Source of the DNA: Fibrobacter sp. UWB2
Lineage (GTDB): Bacteria > Fibrobacterota > Fibrobacteria > Fibrobacterales > Fibrobacteraceae
Direction of reading: 5' to 3'
Assembly (NCBI RefSeq): GCF_002210425.1
Contig: NZ_MWQK01000005.1
Coordinates: 248,001-312,000, forward strand
DNA length: 64,000 nt
Part shown: piece by piece, positions 7,213 to 15,509 of the stretch
Numbering within the stretch: the stretch's first letter is position 1
How the letters are laid out: the number at the start of each line of letters is the position of its first letter
Notes under the pieces: generated by a model
Seen by the model: only the letters and a program-made list of their open reading frames with translations
Databases searched by the model: none
What the model was told of the DNA's origin: nothing
Program-made: the position numbers and the translations under genes

Positions 7213-8877
7213 CTAAGAGATTAGCAGTATCGCGAGGACTTGACCGCTCAAGATTCTCAGCAGCATCGTAAGCGGGTAGACAGATGCGTAACCAACGTTT
7301 GTCGCTTCAGAATTGCTGAGGCCGTTTGCGAATGCAAGTGCCGGAGGGTCTGTCGTCGCACCTGCAAGCACACCGCAAAGCGAGAGGTAATTGACCTTGA
7401 ACACAGCCTTGCCAACAATCGCTACAATCATCAGCGGGAAGAACGTGATAATCGCCGAGAGCGCCATGTAGTAGAATCCGTCACCGTTCAAGAGCACATC
7501 GAAGAACTTGATGCCCGCATTGAGGCCCACGCAGCTGAGGAATATCGTAATACCGAGTTCACGAAGCATGAGGTTTGCGCTGTTCGCCATGAAGAAGTTG
7601 AGCGGGCCAATCTTACGTTTACGGCTAAGGATAATTGCGACAATCAGCGGGCCGCCAGCAAGGCCGAGCTTGAGCGGGGTCGGCATTCCAGGAATCGCCA
7701 CCGGAATGCTACCGACAATCACGCCAATGAAAATGCCGAGGAATGCGGGGAGAATTTCCGGATGGTCAAGCGCCGTGAGCGAGTCACCCAATTCCTTTGC
7801 AGCAGCGGCAATGCTTTCCGGCGTACCGACAACGAGCAACTTATCTGCAAACTTCACACGGATATCGAGGCGCCCGGTAAACTTGAATCCACCACGCGTC
7901 ACGCGGCTCACGGTCACGCCAAAGCGGTCATTGAGCGCAAGCTGCTGAATGCTCTTGCCAAGAATTTTCTTGTTCGTCACGAGAATCGTCTTGACCGCCA
8001 AATTCGACTTCTGGAGCGTAATCGGATTTTCTTGCTTTTCGCCAATAATCTTCTGCAAGCTTTCAATCGCGTCCGGCATACCGACGACATGCACCAAGTC
8101 ATGGAGCTCAAGCGTCATATCGCCCTTCGGCATGTTAATCACCTGATCGCGAGCATGGCGCGTTACCACAGCACCCGAAGAGATGAGCCCCGGAATGTCC
8201 TTGATCTTGCAGCCCACAAGATTTACGTTATCCACACGGAGCGTGCAAGAGACAATTTCCTTGGACTGTTCTGCAATTTCTTTCTGGTATTCCGCAGCAG
8301 CGACTTCCGGCTTTTGCCTAAAGAACACGCGCACAAGAATCATCACGAGGATAATGCCAATCACGCCGAACGGGTAAGCCACCGCATAGCCAACGCCCGT
8401 GAGTGAAGCGTCCACGCCAGCCGCCGTCAGAGCAGAATTCGCAGCACCGAGCGAGGGCGTGTTCGTCACGGCTCCGCAAAGCATGCCAATCAGCACCGGC
8501 ACGTTATCGTGCATGTTCGTCGTGAAGTAAATAAGAACGGTAGCAAGTACACCCAGGAGGACAATGCTCACCGCAAGAATGTTGAGCACCAGACCGTGTC
8601 GCTTTATGGAGTCAATAAAGCCCGGGCCTACTTGCATACCGATTGTATAGACAAAGAGGATGAGGCCAAATTCCTGCATAAAATGAAGAACGCTGGGCTC
8701 GATTCGCATTCCGATATGACCGAGAAGGATTCCTACGAAAAGAGCGCCAGCTCCCCCAAGGCTCACGCCTTTCACCTTGACCTTGCCCAGCATGATGCCG
8801 ATGGCAGCCGTCAAGGATAGCGCGAGTACTTGTTGCCCTACGGAGGGCTTTGCAAACAGGTCAATTAGCCAGTCCAT
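7213..8877 (-). CDS. AspT/YidE-type exchanger with RCK_C (TrkA-C) domains
   Basis: A 554-residue inner-membrane protein with the layout of the aspartate:alanine exchanger family: about five hydrophobic segments at the N-terminus, a soluble middle part (about residues 205-375) with two RCK_C-type domains, and about five more segments. The 'GFGLILFVYTIGMQVGPGF' like region and the repeated 'GAVTNTPSLGAAN' and 'GATTDPPALAFAN' motifs mark the two transport repeats. Family members exchange dicarboxylates or amino acids; the substrate here is unknown. An AAGG site is placed well for ATG 8877; a GTG nine bases earlier is possible. The reading frame continues open past the TAG stop (see the extension feature). 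The region 8878-9083 upstream is AT-rich and should hold its promoter. Confidence 0.9.
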   Translation of the reverse strand: MDWLIDLFAKPSVGQQVLALSLTAAIGIMLGKVKVKGVSLGGAGALFVGILLGHIGMRIEPSVLHFMQEFGLILFVYTIGMQVGPGFIDSIKRHGLVLNILAVSIVLLGVLATVLIYFTTNMHDNVPVLIGMLCGAVTNTPSLGAANSALTAAGVDASLTGVGYAVAYPFGVIGIILVMILVRVFFRQKPEVAAAEYQKEIAEQSKEIVSCTLRVDNVNLVGCKIKDIPGLISSGAVVTRHARDQVINMPKGDMTLELHDLVHVVGMPDAIESLQKIIGEKQENPITLQKSNLAVKTILVTNKKILGKSIQQLALNDRFGVTVSRVTRGGFKFTGRLDIRVKFADKLLVVGTPESIAAAAKELGDSLTALDHPEILPAFLGIFIGVIVGSIPVAIPGMPTPLKLGLAGGPLIVAIILSRKRKIGPLNFFMANSANLMLRELGITIFLSCVGLNAGIKFFDVLLNGDGFYYMALSAIITFFPLMIVAIVGKAVFKVNYLSLCGVLAGATTDPPALAFANGLSNSEATNVGYASVYPLTMLLRILSGQVLAILLIS

Positions 8878-9083
8878 TTTATACACCTTCTTTTTTTCGC
8901 ACCCAAATTTAGTTTAGGAGATTAATAATGACTAATAGATTATTCATATTAGATTAATAACGAAAAATGATAGATAACGCATTTGCACAATTTGCGCCCC
9001 TCCAGTTGCTAGTATTAATATAATTTTATCGCGCTACCAAAGGCAAACAAAAAGGTCTACCCCTTACAGATTCTCGGCAAAAA

Positions 9084-10178
9084 CTACTCCAGATACACCA
9101 CTTCGCCCATTTGCGGCATAAGCACAAGCTTTCCTGATTCCTGAGCGGCGCGTTTTGCGTTTTCGAGCGGTTCGAAATAAGAATGATAAGCCAAGCAGAA
9201 CTTGGAATGGTGAACCGTCATGTAGCGGTCTGCATTCAAGTCCAGCATTTCTTTACTGAGCTGTTCGGGCAAGGCATGAATTTGGTTCCAATCTTCGTTG
9301 TACTGACCGTTTTCGAGAATGGCGAGGTCGATATCTGCAAATTTTTCACCAATCTTCTTGAAATGCTTGCCGTAACCGCTATCACCACCAATCCAAACAG
9401 TGCGTTTCGGAGTATTGAACACAAACGAGGACCACAGCGACTTATTCGGCCTTATCCCACGACCCGAAAAATGTCTAGCAGGTGTCGATGTCACCACAAA
9501 CTTTGCATCCTCAGCCGCTTCCAAGTCAACAGTTTCCCACCAATCAAGTTCCACGAGTTTTTCGACAGGGTAACCCCAGTATTCAAAATGTTCTCCCACG
9601 CCAAGTCCCGTCACCACACGCTTTACGCGCGGTTCGAGTTCCTTCACGGCCTGATAATCCAGATGATCCCAGTGGTCGTGCGAAATCACCAGGTAATCGA
9701 TATCCGGCATGTCGACAGGCTTGTAAACGTCTGTTCCCTTGAACATCTTGTTCACAAAGCTTACTGGCGAGCCCTGATAAAACACGGGATCCACAAGGAT
9801 CTTTTTTCCGGATAAGTTCATCAGATACGAAGAATGTCCGAACCAGACAATCCAATCACGGTCCTGCGGTAGCGATTTTAAGTCCGTCTTGACAACCGTC
9901 AGCGCTGTATCGGGAACGGTTTGCGACCTTTTGCCGAACAAGAATTCAAGCGTCGTTTCAAACAAGTTCTTATCACCCGTCATCGTGACTGTATTTTCGT
10001 CATTCACGAACTTCTGGCCATCGTAATGTGGTGACTGCTTGATGCGTTCAAGGCGTTTACCTTGCGGAATACGCCCAAATTTCGCTTGGTTCAGGAACAG
10101 CACGCCAACGGTTCCCAAAATAAAAAGGGTCGAAAGTGCAATAATCATAATTTTCTTTTTCTTCGTTAATTTTTTCAC
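9084..10178 (-). CDS. Metallo-beta-lactamase-fold hydrolase, membrane-anchored (NAPE-PLD/UlaG-like)
   Basis: The 364-residue product starts with a Lys-rich stretch and one hydrophobic segment (about residues 10-28), so it is likely anchored in the inner membrane with its catalytic domain in the periplasm. The metal-binding motif HDHWDH is at residues 167-172, preceded by 'FGHSSYLM' and 'KILVDPVF', a pattern seen in N-acylphosphatidylethanolamine phospholipase D-like and UlaG-like hydrolases. Later 'WIGGDSGY' and 'VHHSKFCLAYH' supply further metal ligands. The start codon is GTG, two bases after the stop of the MerR regulator gene, so the two form an operon and the regulator probably controls this gene through the promoter upstream. 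The substrate is unknown; a phosphodiester or lactone are possibilities. Confidence 0.85.
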   Translation of the reverse strand: MKKLTKKKKIMIIALSTLFILGTVGVLFLNQAKFGRIPQGKRLERIKQSPHYDGQKFVNDENTVTMTGDKNLFETTLEFLFGKRSQTVPDTALTVVKTDLKSLPQDRDWIVWFGHSSYLMNLSGKKILVDPVFYQGSPVSFVNKMFKGTDVYKPVDMPDIDYLVISHDHWDHLDYQAVKELEPRVKRVVTGLGVGEHFEYWGYPVEKLVELDWWETVDLEAAEDAKFVVTSTPARHFSGRGIRPNKSLWSSFVFNTPKRTVWIGGDSGYGKHFKKIGEKFADIDLAILENGQYNEDWNQIHALPEQLSKEMLDLNADRYMTVHHSKFCLAYHSYFEPLENAKRAAQESGKLVLMPQMGEVVYLE

Positions 10179-10180
10179 GT

Positions 10181-10636
10181 CTAGCCTGTTACCTTGTCAA
10201 AATCGTCCGGTGATTCGAACAGTTTTTTCTTGAGTCGTAAAAGTTTCGGATTCTTGTCAGCGGCATCAAGGCTTCCCTGCTTGACGGCTTCCTCGTACAA
10301 GAGTTCCTTGAAGTGGATCTTGTTCAGCACCACCGTAAGGCGTTTCATTTCTTTTTCAACCGCCTCACAACGGCTTCGGAAAAGTTTCAATCGTTGCTGC
10401 AACGTAGAATCACCTTCGCGGTACCAGTCGATATACTGGCGGATTTCCTTGATTTGAAGCCCCGAATCCTTGAGGCATTCAATCATCGTCAACCATTGCA
10501 AATCCATATCGGAATAGGCTCGCATTCCGGATTTATTCTTTTGCACAAAAGGAAGCAGTCCCTCTTTTTCGTAATAGCGCAACGTATGCACAGAGAGACC
10601 CGTCTTCTTGACAACCTCACCGATAGAATAGCTCAT
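10181..10636 (-). CDS. MerR-family transcriptional regulator
   Basis: A 151-residue regulator with the MerR N-terminal winged helix: 'YSIGEVVKKTGLSVHTLRYYEKEGLL' spans residues 3-28, followed by the second helix-turn-helix part and a long coiled-coil dimerisation helix (about residues 70-115). ATG 10636 is used because a GGGGG site precedes it; longer forms lack homology. The effector region has few cysteines (one in 'IECLKDSG', one in 'RSRCEAV'), and the DNA-binding domain and the operator resemble the NmlR/AdhR-type branch, which often responds to aldehydes or electrophiles. That assignment is an inference. It is co-transcribed with the metallo-beta-lactamase-fold gene and has a MerR-type promoter 100 bases upstream. 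Confidence 0.9.
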   Translation of the reverse strand: MSYSIGEVVKKTGLSVHTLRYYEKEGLLPFVQKNKSGMRAYSDMDLQWLTMIECLKDSGLQIKEIRQYIDWYREGDSTLQQRLKLFRSRCEAVEKEMKRLTVVLNKIHFKELLYEEAVKQGSLDAADKNPKLLRLKKKLFESPDDFDKVTG

Positions 10637-10735
10637 TGCTTTACCCCCATGTACACCTCTTTCCTTGCCTATTTCACAATCGTTCTGCGCGGTATTGTCC
10701 ATAGCCATTCATCCTTGGTTTAGATGTTCTCTAAA

Positions 10736-10766
10736 AATATAACATCTAGAGTTAGCTCTAGGTCAA
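10736..10766 (-). promoter_or_regulatory. MerR-type promoter with 19-bp spacer and palindromic operator
   Basis: On the minus strand a -35 hexamer TTGACC (10766-10761) and a -10 hexamer TATATT (10741-10736) are separated by exactly 19 bases, the overlong spacing typical of MerR-activated promoters. A dyad CTAGAG-n4-CTCTAG (10761-10746) overlaps the -35 hexamer and the spacer, exactly where a MerR dimer binds. The promoter reads into the MerR gene at 10636, so autoregulation of the MerR/hydrolase operon is expected. Confidence 0.85.
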
Positions 10767-10874
10767 GGTATTTTTTGAAAAAATTTGCGCTTAGAAAAAT
10801 TTTCTCTTGCCGTCCACACATTTTCGTTCATTACTATATTATACTGCAACAAGTTTTTTTTCGGGCGGGTAGAC

Positions 10875-11423
10875 ATGGCAGAAGAGATGATTGACATTTT
10901 GAACAGCGACGGCACTCCAGCGGGGTATTCCCGCGGAAGGACAGAGGTCCATGCGAAGGGGCTTTGGCACCGCACCGTACACATTTGGGCATTCGATAAG
11001 AACGGTCGAATCGTTTTCCAGCAGAGGAGCCACCTCAAGGAGAACAACCCGAACTTGCTCGACACCAGTTGCGCAGGGCACATCACCGCAGGCGACAACA
11101 GCCGAAACGCAGCCATCCGCGAGCTCAGCGAAGAAATGGGCGTTCACAAGCGCCCCGAAGACCTGGAATACCTTTTCGAAGCGACTCACGAGAACGTTTT
11201 GAACAACAAAACGTATTTCGATAACGAATACTATGACACGTACAAGATAACGCTATCTGACGAAGAAGTGGAACATCTCGTTCCGCAGCCAGGTGAAGTG
11301 GACGACTTCATTTTGATGACGCGCGATGAATTTTTGGCCATGCTCGTTCAAAATCCCGAAAAATTCGTCAACCACCCCAAAGATTACGCCTGGATAAAAT
11401 CATTACAAATTATGCAAAAATAA
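10875..11423 (+). CDS. Nudix hydrolase (IPP isomerase-like/YfcD-type)
   Basis: A 182-residue Nudix protein. The Nudix box is recognisable around residues 75-97, with 'GHITAGDNSRN' followed by 'AAIRELSEEMGV'; the usual Glu after the first Gly block is an Asp here, while the REL-EE core that binds the metal is intact. The N-terminus 'EEMIDILNSDGTPAGYSRGRTEVHAKG' and 'LWHRTVHIWAFD' match the YfcD/isopentenyl-diphosphate isomerase-like branch, which hydrolyses or isomerises small diphosphate compounds. The start at 10875 is chosen because it fits the family length; the frame is open 90 bases further upstream but that part is not conserved. It is divergent from the MerR operon and may share its regulatory region. 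Confidence 0.88.
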   Translation: MAEEMIDILNSDGTPAGYSRGRTEVHAKGLWHRTVHIWAFDKNGRIVFQQRSHLKENNPNLLDTSCAGHITAGDNSRNAAIRELSEEMGVHKRPEDLEYLFEATHENVLNNKTYFDNEYYDTYKITLSDEEVEHLVPQPGEVDDFILMTRDEFLAMLVQNPEKFVNHPKDYAWIKSLQIMQK

Positions 11424-11488
11424 GTTTAAAGTAGTTAAATAGCCAAACTAATTAATGTAGATTAATAAGTCGGATTTGGGTTAATTTT

Positions 11489-12355
11489 ATGAAGTACAAA
11501 AACACAGCCATTGTTGTCGAGGGCGGCGGTTTACGCGGGTCGTATGCCGGCGGAGTTCTTGACGTGCTCGCCGACAAAGAAATCAAGTTTGGCGGGGCCT
11601 GCGGCACATCGGCAGGCGCCACGCACCTGTGCAGTTTTCTCTCAGGACAAATCGGGCGCAACTTCCGCGTCGATACCGTGCACTCCAAGAGCCCGCGCTA
11701 CATGAGCTTCAGGAACTTGCTTTTTACAGGCGACTACTTTGCTTTTGACTATTGCTACAAGCAAATTCCGTACAAAATTGACCCATTTGAATTTGACAAG
11801 TTCGCAGCCCAGTGCCAAGAGACCGAATTCCGCGTCTGCATGACAGACGTTGAAACCGGTCTTGCAGAATACCCGCGCATTTTGGACTACCGCAACGAAG
11901 ACGACATGAACCGCATCCGCGCATCGGCTAGTCTCCCGATTTTAAGCAAGGTTGTCGAAATTCACGGGAGAAAGTTCCTGGATGGCGGCGTAGCCGACAG
12001 CATTCCGTTCGAGCCCATGTTCAAAAGCGGTTTTAAACGCGCCGTCGTGATCCTCACACGCCCGCTCGGCTACCGCAAAAAGGTCAACAAGGCTCTCCCG
12101 CTCGTCAAACTCGCGTTCCGCCACTACCCGAAATTCGTCGAAGCAGTCGCCACACGCCATATCCGCTACAACCAGGCACTCGACAGGCTCGCCAAACTCG
12201 AATCCGAGGGCAAAGTCTTCATCTACCGCCCGAGCCGACTCATCAAGATTTCGGACATCGAGAGCAACAAGAAGAAAATTGCGGAACTTTACGAGCTCGG
12301 TAAGGAAGATGCGCACAACAAAATGCCGGAATTGCTGAAATTTTTAGAAGGATAA
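11489..12355 (+). CDS. Patatin-like phospholipase (YjjU/RssA type)
   Basis: The 288-residue protein has all three patatin landmarks: the oxyanion loop 'EGGGLRGSYAGGV' (residues 11-23), the nucleophile elbow GTSAG with Ser41, and the catalytic Asp in 'DGGVADSIPFEP' (Asp165). It lacks a signal peptide and is probably cytosolic. Family members hydrolyse acyl esters of phospholipids. It follows the Nudix gene by 65 bases on the same strand and could be co-transcribed. A run of nine C follows its stop by a few bases. Confidence 0.9.
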   Translation: MKYKNTAIVVEGGGLRGSYAGGVLDVLADKEIKFGGACGTSAGATHLCSFLSGQIGRNFRVDTVHSKSPRYMSFRNLLFTGDYFAFDYCYKQIPYKIDPFEFDKFAAQCQETEFRVCMTDVETGLAEYPRILDYRNEDDMNRIRASASLPILSKVVEIHGRKFLDGGVADSIPFEPMFKSGFKRAVVILTRPLGYRKKVNKALPLVKLAFRHYPKFVEAVATRHIRYNQALDRLAKLESEGKVFIYRPSRLIKISDIESNKKKIAELYELGKEDAHNKMPELLKFLEG

Positions 12356-12360
12356 GGCAG

Positions 12361-12369
12361 CCCCCCCCC
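12361..12369 (+). repeat. Homopolymeric C tract (9 C)
   Basis: Nine consecutive C residues lie between the patatin gene and the TIGR02147-type regulator gene. Such tracts can slip in replication, but here it is intergenic, 129 bases before the next start, so an effect on expression is only a possibility. Confidence 0.9.
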
Positions 12370-12497
12370 TGCGTGCACCTTGCGTTTTTCGCGAAAAAAC
12401 GGCAATTTACAACGCTCGTTGAAAATTTTACAACGCGAAGCCCATTTTCTCAACGCGTTTTCGCAACACGTCCCTATAATAATATAGATTATAGGGT

Positions 12498-13364
12498 ATG
12501 CCTGAAGTATTAGATTACCTGGAATACCGCGAGTACCTTAAGGACTGGTTTGTCGAGACCAAGAAAGACAACCCGTTCACCTCGTACCGCTATCTCGGCC
12601 AGAAAACCGGCGTGGACCCGGCCTGGCTTGTTCGAGTTTTCCAAAAAGAAGGCCATCTGAACGAGAGCACCCTGCCCGTGTTCATCAGAATTTGCGGCCT
12701 AGACGATCGAAGGGCAGAGTATTTCAAGACCCTTTACAGGTTCAACAAGACCAAGGCAAAACAGACGCTTTCCGAGCTTTACTACAAGCTTTTGGAACTC
12801 CGTTCCCTTGAAACACGCGTACTTTCGGAACCGGAACTCGCCTACTTTGGCAGTTGGGCATGCGCCGCGCTCCGCGCCCTCATCGGCATTACAAAGGACA
12901 CAAGCGATATCGCCGGTCTCGGCAAGCATTTGAATCCGCCCATTTCGCAGGATGACGCCCGCAATGCGCTCGGCATCTTGAAGCAGCTCGGTCTCGTCGT
13001 TCCGGACGGCACCGGCGGTTGGAACATCACCGACCAGATTATCAGTACTGGCGGCGAAGTCAAGAGTTCTGCAGTCCGCAGTTTCCACAGACACACAATG
13101 GAACTTGCGCAGGAATCGCTCGACCGTCACAAGCCCGAAGAACGCGACATTTCGAGCGTGGTATTCACCGCTGATGAATCCGACCTGCCCGAAATCAAGC
13201 ACAAGATTGAAGAATTTCGCCGCGGCCTTCTGCAGTTTGCCCGCAAGAGCGAACGCGCCGACCGCGTTTATGCACTGAACATCGCTATGTACCCCCTCTC
13301 CGACAAGGTAGCCGACCCGGCAACAGGCCCTACCTCGCCCGAAAACAAAGGAGGTGCAAAATGA
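12498..13364 (+). CDS. TIGR02147-family protein (Fibrobacter-type putative regulator)
   Basis: The 288-residue sequence has the signature of the TIGR02147 family, a large paralogous set described from Fibrobacter: the opening 'YLEYREYLKDWF', a 'SYRYLGQKTGVDPAWLVRVFQ' helix-turn-helix-like segment at about residues 30-50, and the later 'AVRSFHRHTMELAQESLD' segment. These proteins are thought to be DNA-binding regulators that sit beside secreted or lipoprotein genes, and this one overlaps the following lipoprotein gene by four bases (ATGA). I infer that it regulates its own operon. The upstream region has the sequence TTTACAACGC twice (12407 and 12427) and a related TCTCAACGCG, possible operator half-sites. 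ATG 12498 has only a weak ribosome-binding site. Confidence 0.85.
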   Translation: MPEVLDYLEYREYLKDWFVETKKDNPFTSYRYLGQKTGVDPAWLVRVFQKEGHLNESTLPVFIRICGLDDRRAEYFKTLYRFNKTKAKQTLSELYYKLLELRSLETRVLSEPELAYFGSWACAALRALIGITKDTSDIAGLGKHLNPPISQDDARNALGILKQLGLVVPDGTGGWNITDQIISTGGEVKSSAVRSFHRHTMELAQESLDRHKPEERDISSVVFTADESDLPEIKHKIEEFRRGLLQFARKSERADRVYALNIAMYPLSDKVADPATGPTSPENKGGAK

Positions 13365-14698
13365 TTTTCAAAAAGAAATTATATATTAAGGGTATGGACT
13401 TGAAGCAGAACAACAACAGACGCATGATTTCGCTGATTGCACCGCTTGCAATCGGGTTTTCGCTTTGCGCCTGCGGTGGTTCTGAAGTTGCAGGCGGCGG
13501 CCCGAGCGGCACAGAAGCAGGCAACGCCATTACTGCACAGATCCTTATCGCCAATGCACCTGCAGCAAATGCACGCGTCAAGCTCGTCGAGCACAACAGT
13601 CTCGACGGTCAAGGCTATACGGCTACCGCAGACTCAAACGGCTTTGTTTCTATCGAAAACGTCGCCATTGGCAACTACACGATGGAAGCCTCCCTTGATG
13701 AATCCGCACTCGCACTCCAGCTCCCTGTGGATGTCAAGGATACCGTAAGCGATGTTGAACTCGGTCAGCAGAATTTGCAGAAGTCCGTCTTTATCGGCGG
13801 TTCAATTACCGACTTTATTGACGACACGACTGAAAGCCTCAAAAACATGAACGGCTACGTCAAGTTCCGCGGTCTCGATCATTCTGCCGCCATCACGAAC
13901 GGCAAGTTTGAAATCTTCGGTCTCCCGGCAGGTCATCTGAACATGGTGATTATCCCGACAGACACCGCCGACACGGTGAAGGTCTCTGTTGAAACGGATG
14001 CTGGCGATTCCGTCACGACGCTCAAGCCGAATACTCCGGAACCGGAAAAAGAGACTCTCCTCATTGAAGATTTTGAAGACGGGGACTTCTATCACCGCCT
14101 CGCTCCCGAATACACGAATTTCATATTCGGCTCTTATGGGGGTCAATGGGCGATAAACACCGATCCGGTATTTATAAACGATTCATCGAACCCAGCATCG
14201 TTCAAGATCACTCCGGCAGCATCATACGCAAATTTTGGTTCCCCATTCGTAGCCGTTATTCAAGATGATGGAAACGGAGGCAAGGAAGTCCACTTTACAA
14301 TTGAGTTCCCGGATACATCCGCATACAAGCAGGCTAGCGCCATTGTCAAAGTGGATATCGGAAATACTGGTGTAAGCTACGACCTCTCCCCCATCGATAC
14401 GATTGCATTTGAAGCATGGGGCCAAGGCACCGCAGATTTTGTAATTATTGATGCAACGCTCAAGGACGTCGACGCCTCGCTTGGTGGAGCAGCATTCACC
14501 ATCGGCAAGACCTTCATGGAGCTCACGCAAGAGAAGAAGAAGTACAAGTTCGCACTTGCAGACATTGTGCCCAACGAAGAAACGCGCAAGAGCGCAACTA
14601 CAATCGGTCTCGTATTCCACAGCGATGCAGAACTCCACTTCGACAATCTCGAGTTCATCGGCAATGACTTGCTGAACATCTGGAAATCGAACAAATAA
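13361..14698 (+). CDS. Lipoprotein with carboxypeptidase-regulatory-like and CBM-like domains
   Basis: A 445-residue exported lipoprotein. GGAGG seven bases before ATG 13361 supports that start, which gives a basic leader, a hydrophobic core and a lipobox SLCACGGS near residues 34-39. Residues about 50-110 ('ARVKLVEHNSLDGQGYTATADSNGFVSIENVAIGNYTMEA', quoted in part) look like a transthyretin/carboxypeptidase-regulatory-like beta domain, and a second such domain may follow. From about residue 230 ('IEDFEDGDFYHRL') the sequence resembles a carbohydrate-binding CBM11/CIA30-like beta-sandwich. It overlaps the regulator gene upstream (ATGA) and the trmB gene downstream (TAATG). A role in binding polysaccharide at the cell surface is plausible but inferred. 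Confidence 0.75.
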   Translation: MIFKKKLYIKGMDLKQNNNRRMISLIAPLAIGFSLCACGGSEVAGGGPSGTEAGNAITAQILIANAPAANARVKLVEHNSLDGQGYTATADSNGFVSIENVAIGNYTMEASLDESALALQLPVDVKDTVSDVELGQQNLQKSVFIGGSITDFIDDTTESLKNMNGYVKFRGLDHSAAITNGKFEIFGLPAGHLNMVIIPTDTADTVKVSVETDAGDSVTTLKPNTPEPEKETLLIEDFEDGDFYHRLAPEYTNFIFGSYGGQWAINTDPVFINDSSNPASFKITPAASYANFGSPFVAVIQDDGNGGKEVHFTIEFPDTSAYKQASAIVKVDIGNTGVSYDLSPIDTIAFEAWGQGTADFVIIDATLKDVDASLGGAAFTIGKTFMELTQEKKKYKFALADIVPNEETRKSATTIGLVFHSDAELHFDNLEFIGNDLLNIWKSNK

Positions 14699-15501
14699 TG
14701 TCTGGAGCAAATTCCGTAACATCGAACCAAGAGACTCTGCATAAAGATCTTGAAGAAGTTGTCCGCAAATACGCGCGGACAACTTTTTTGCGTCCTATCG
14801 CAGACCACACACGAGAAGCATTTGCAGAAGTCGAAGAATTCGTACGGAAGTTCTACGAAGCAAGAAATGCCGACCCCGCAACAGGGTGCGGGATGACCGC
14901 GCCAGTCGCTGTCATTCTAGATTCCGGTTGCGGAACAGGCGAAAGCACGCTCCACATCGCTCGCCGCTTTCCGGGCATTCCCGTCATCGGGATAGACAAG
15001 TCCTGCGCCCGCCTGAACAAGGCAGGTAACCCATCGCAAACGGCGGGCGAAGACGTTCCCGCAAACGCATTCTGGATTCGCGCAGAACTGCTAGACTTTT
15101 GGCGTCTCGCATTAGATTACGTCAAAGCATGCAAGTGGACGATTCCGTACCATGCGGTTTATTACCCGAACCCGTGGCCAAAGCAAAGCGAAGCCACGAG
15201 ACGTTTCCACATGCACCCAATTTTCCCGACGCTCCTTGCGCTCGGAAAAACGATTGAACTCCGCACGAACTGGGAAATCTACGCCCGAGAATTTGCCGAA
15301 GCCGCGAGAATTGCCGCGCAAGAACTTAATGGATCCCCTTCCTCGCTTCGCTCGGTCGAGGATGACAAAAGAGAAGACCACTCGGTGGCGGGAATGACAA
15401 TTACCTGCGAGAGCTTCGACCCCAAAAAACCAGAAACGGCTTTCGAGCGCAAATACAAAGAAGCCCGCCAAAAACTATGGCGAGCATTCATCAGAAAGTA
15501 A
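14698..15501 (+). CDS. trmB: tRNA (guanine-N7-)-methyltransferase
   Basis: The 267-residue protein has the SAM-binding motif 'LDSGCGTGESTLHIARRFP' at about residues 80-98 and the TrmB signature 'YPNPWPKQSEATRRF' at about 158-172, which corresponds to the NxPDPWPKKxHxKRR region. The enzyme places m7G46 in tRNA. It overlaps the preceding lipoprotein stop by one base. Two features are odd. The N-terminus is longer than usual, and near the C-terminus a stretch of about 24 residues (GSPSSLRSVEDDK... to ...SVAGMT) is encoded by a mobile hairpin repeat (see the repeat at 15331) that has stayed in frame. The downstream helix 'FERKYKEARQKLWRAFIR' is kept, so the protein is likely still functional. Confidence 0.85.
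   Translation: MSGANSVTSNQETLHKDLEEVVRKYARTTFLRPIADHTREAFAEVEEFVRKFYEARNADPATGCGMTAPVAVILDSGCGTGESTLHIARRFPGIPVIGIDKSCARLNKAGNPSQTAGEDVPANAFWIRAELLDFWRLALDYVKACKWTIPYHAVYYPNPWPKQSEATRRFHMHPIFPTLLALGKTIELRTNWEIYAREFAEAARIAAQELNGSPSSLRSVEDDKREDHSVAGMTITCESFDPKKPETAFERKYKEARQKLWRAFIRK
15331..15400 (+). repeat. Hairpin-ATGACA repeat (two units) inside trmB
   Basis: Two units end in the same hexamer. The first is a CCTCG...CGAGG hairpin followed by ATGACA (about 15340-15366); the second is a CCACTCGGTGG hairpin with GGGAATGACA (about 15378-15399). The same layout of a hairpin followed by ATGACA occurs in intergenic regions of this window (18371, 51745 on the minus strand, and looser copies at 34899 and 42173). 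Here it is inside the trmB reading frame without breaking it. Confidence 0.7.
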
Positions 15502-15509
15502 CGTTCCTA

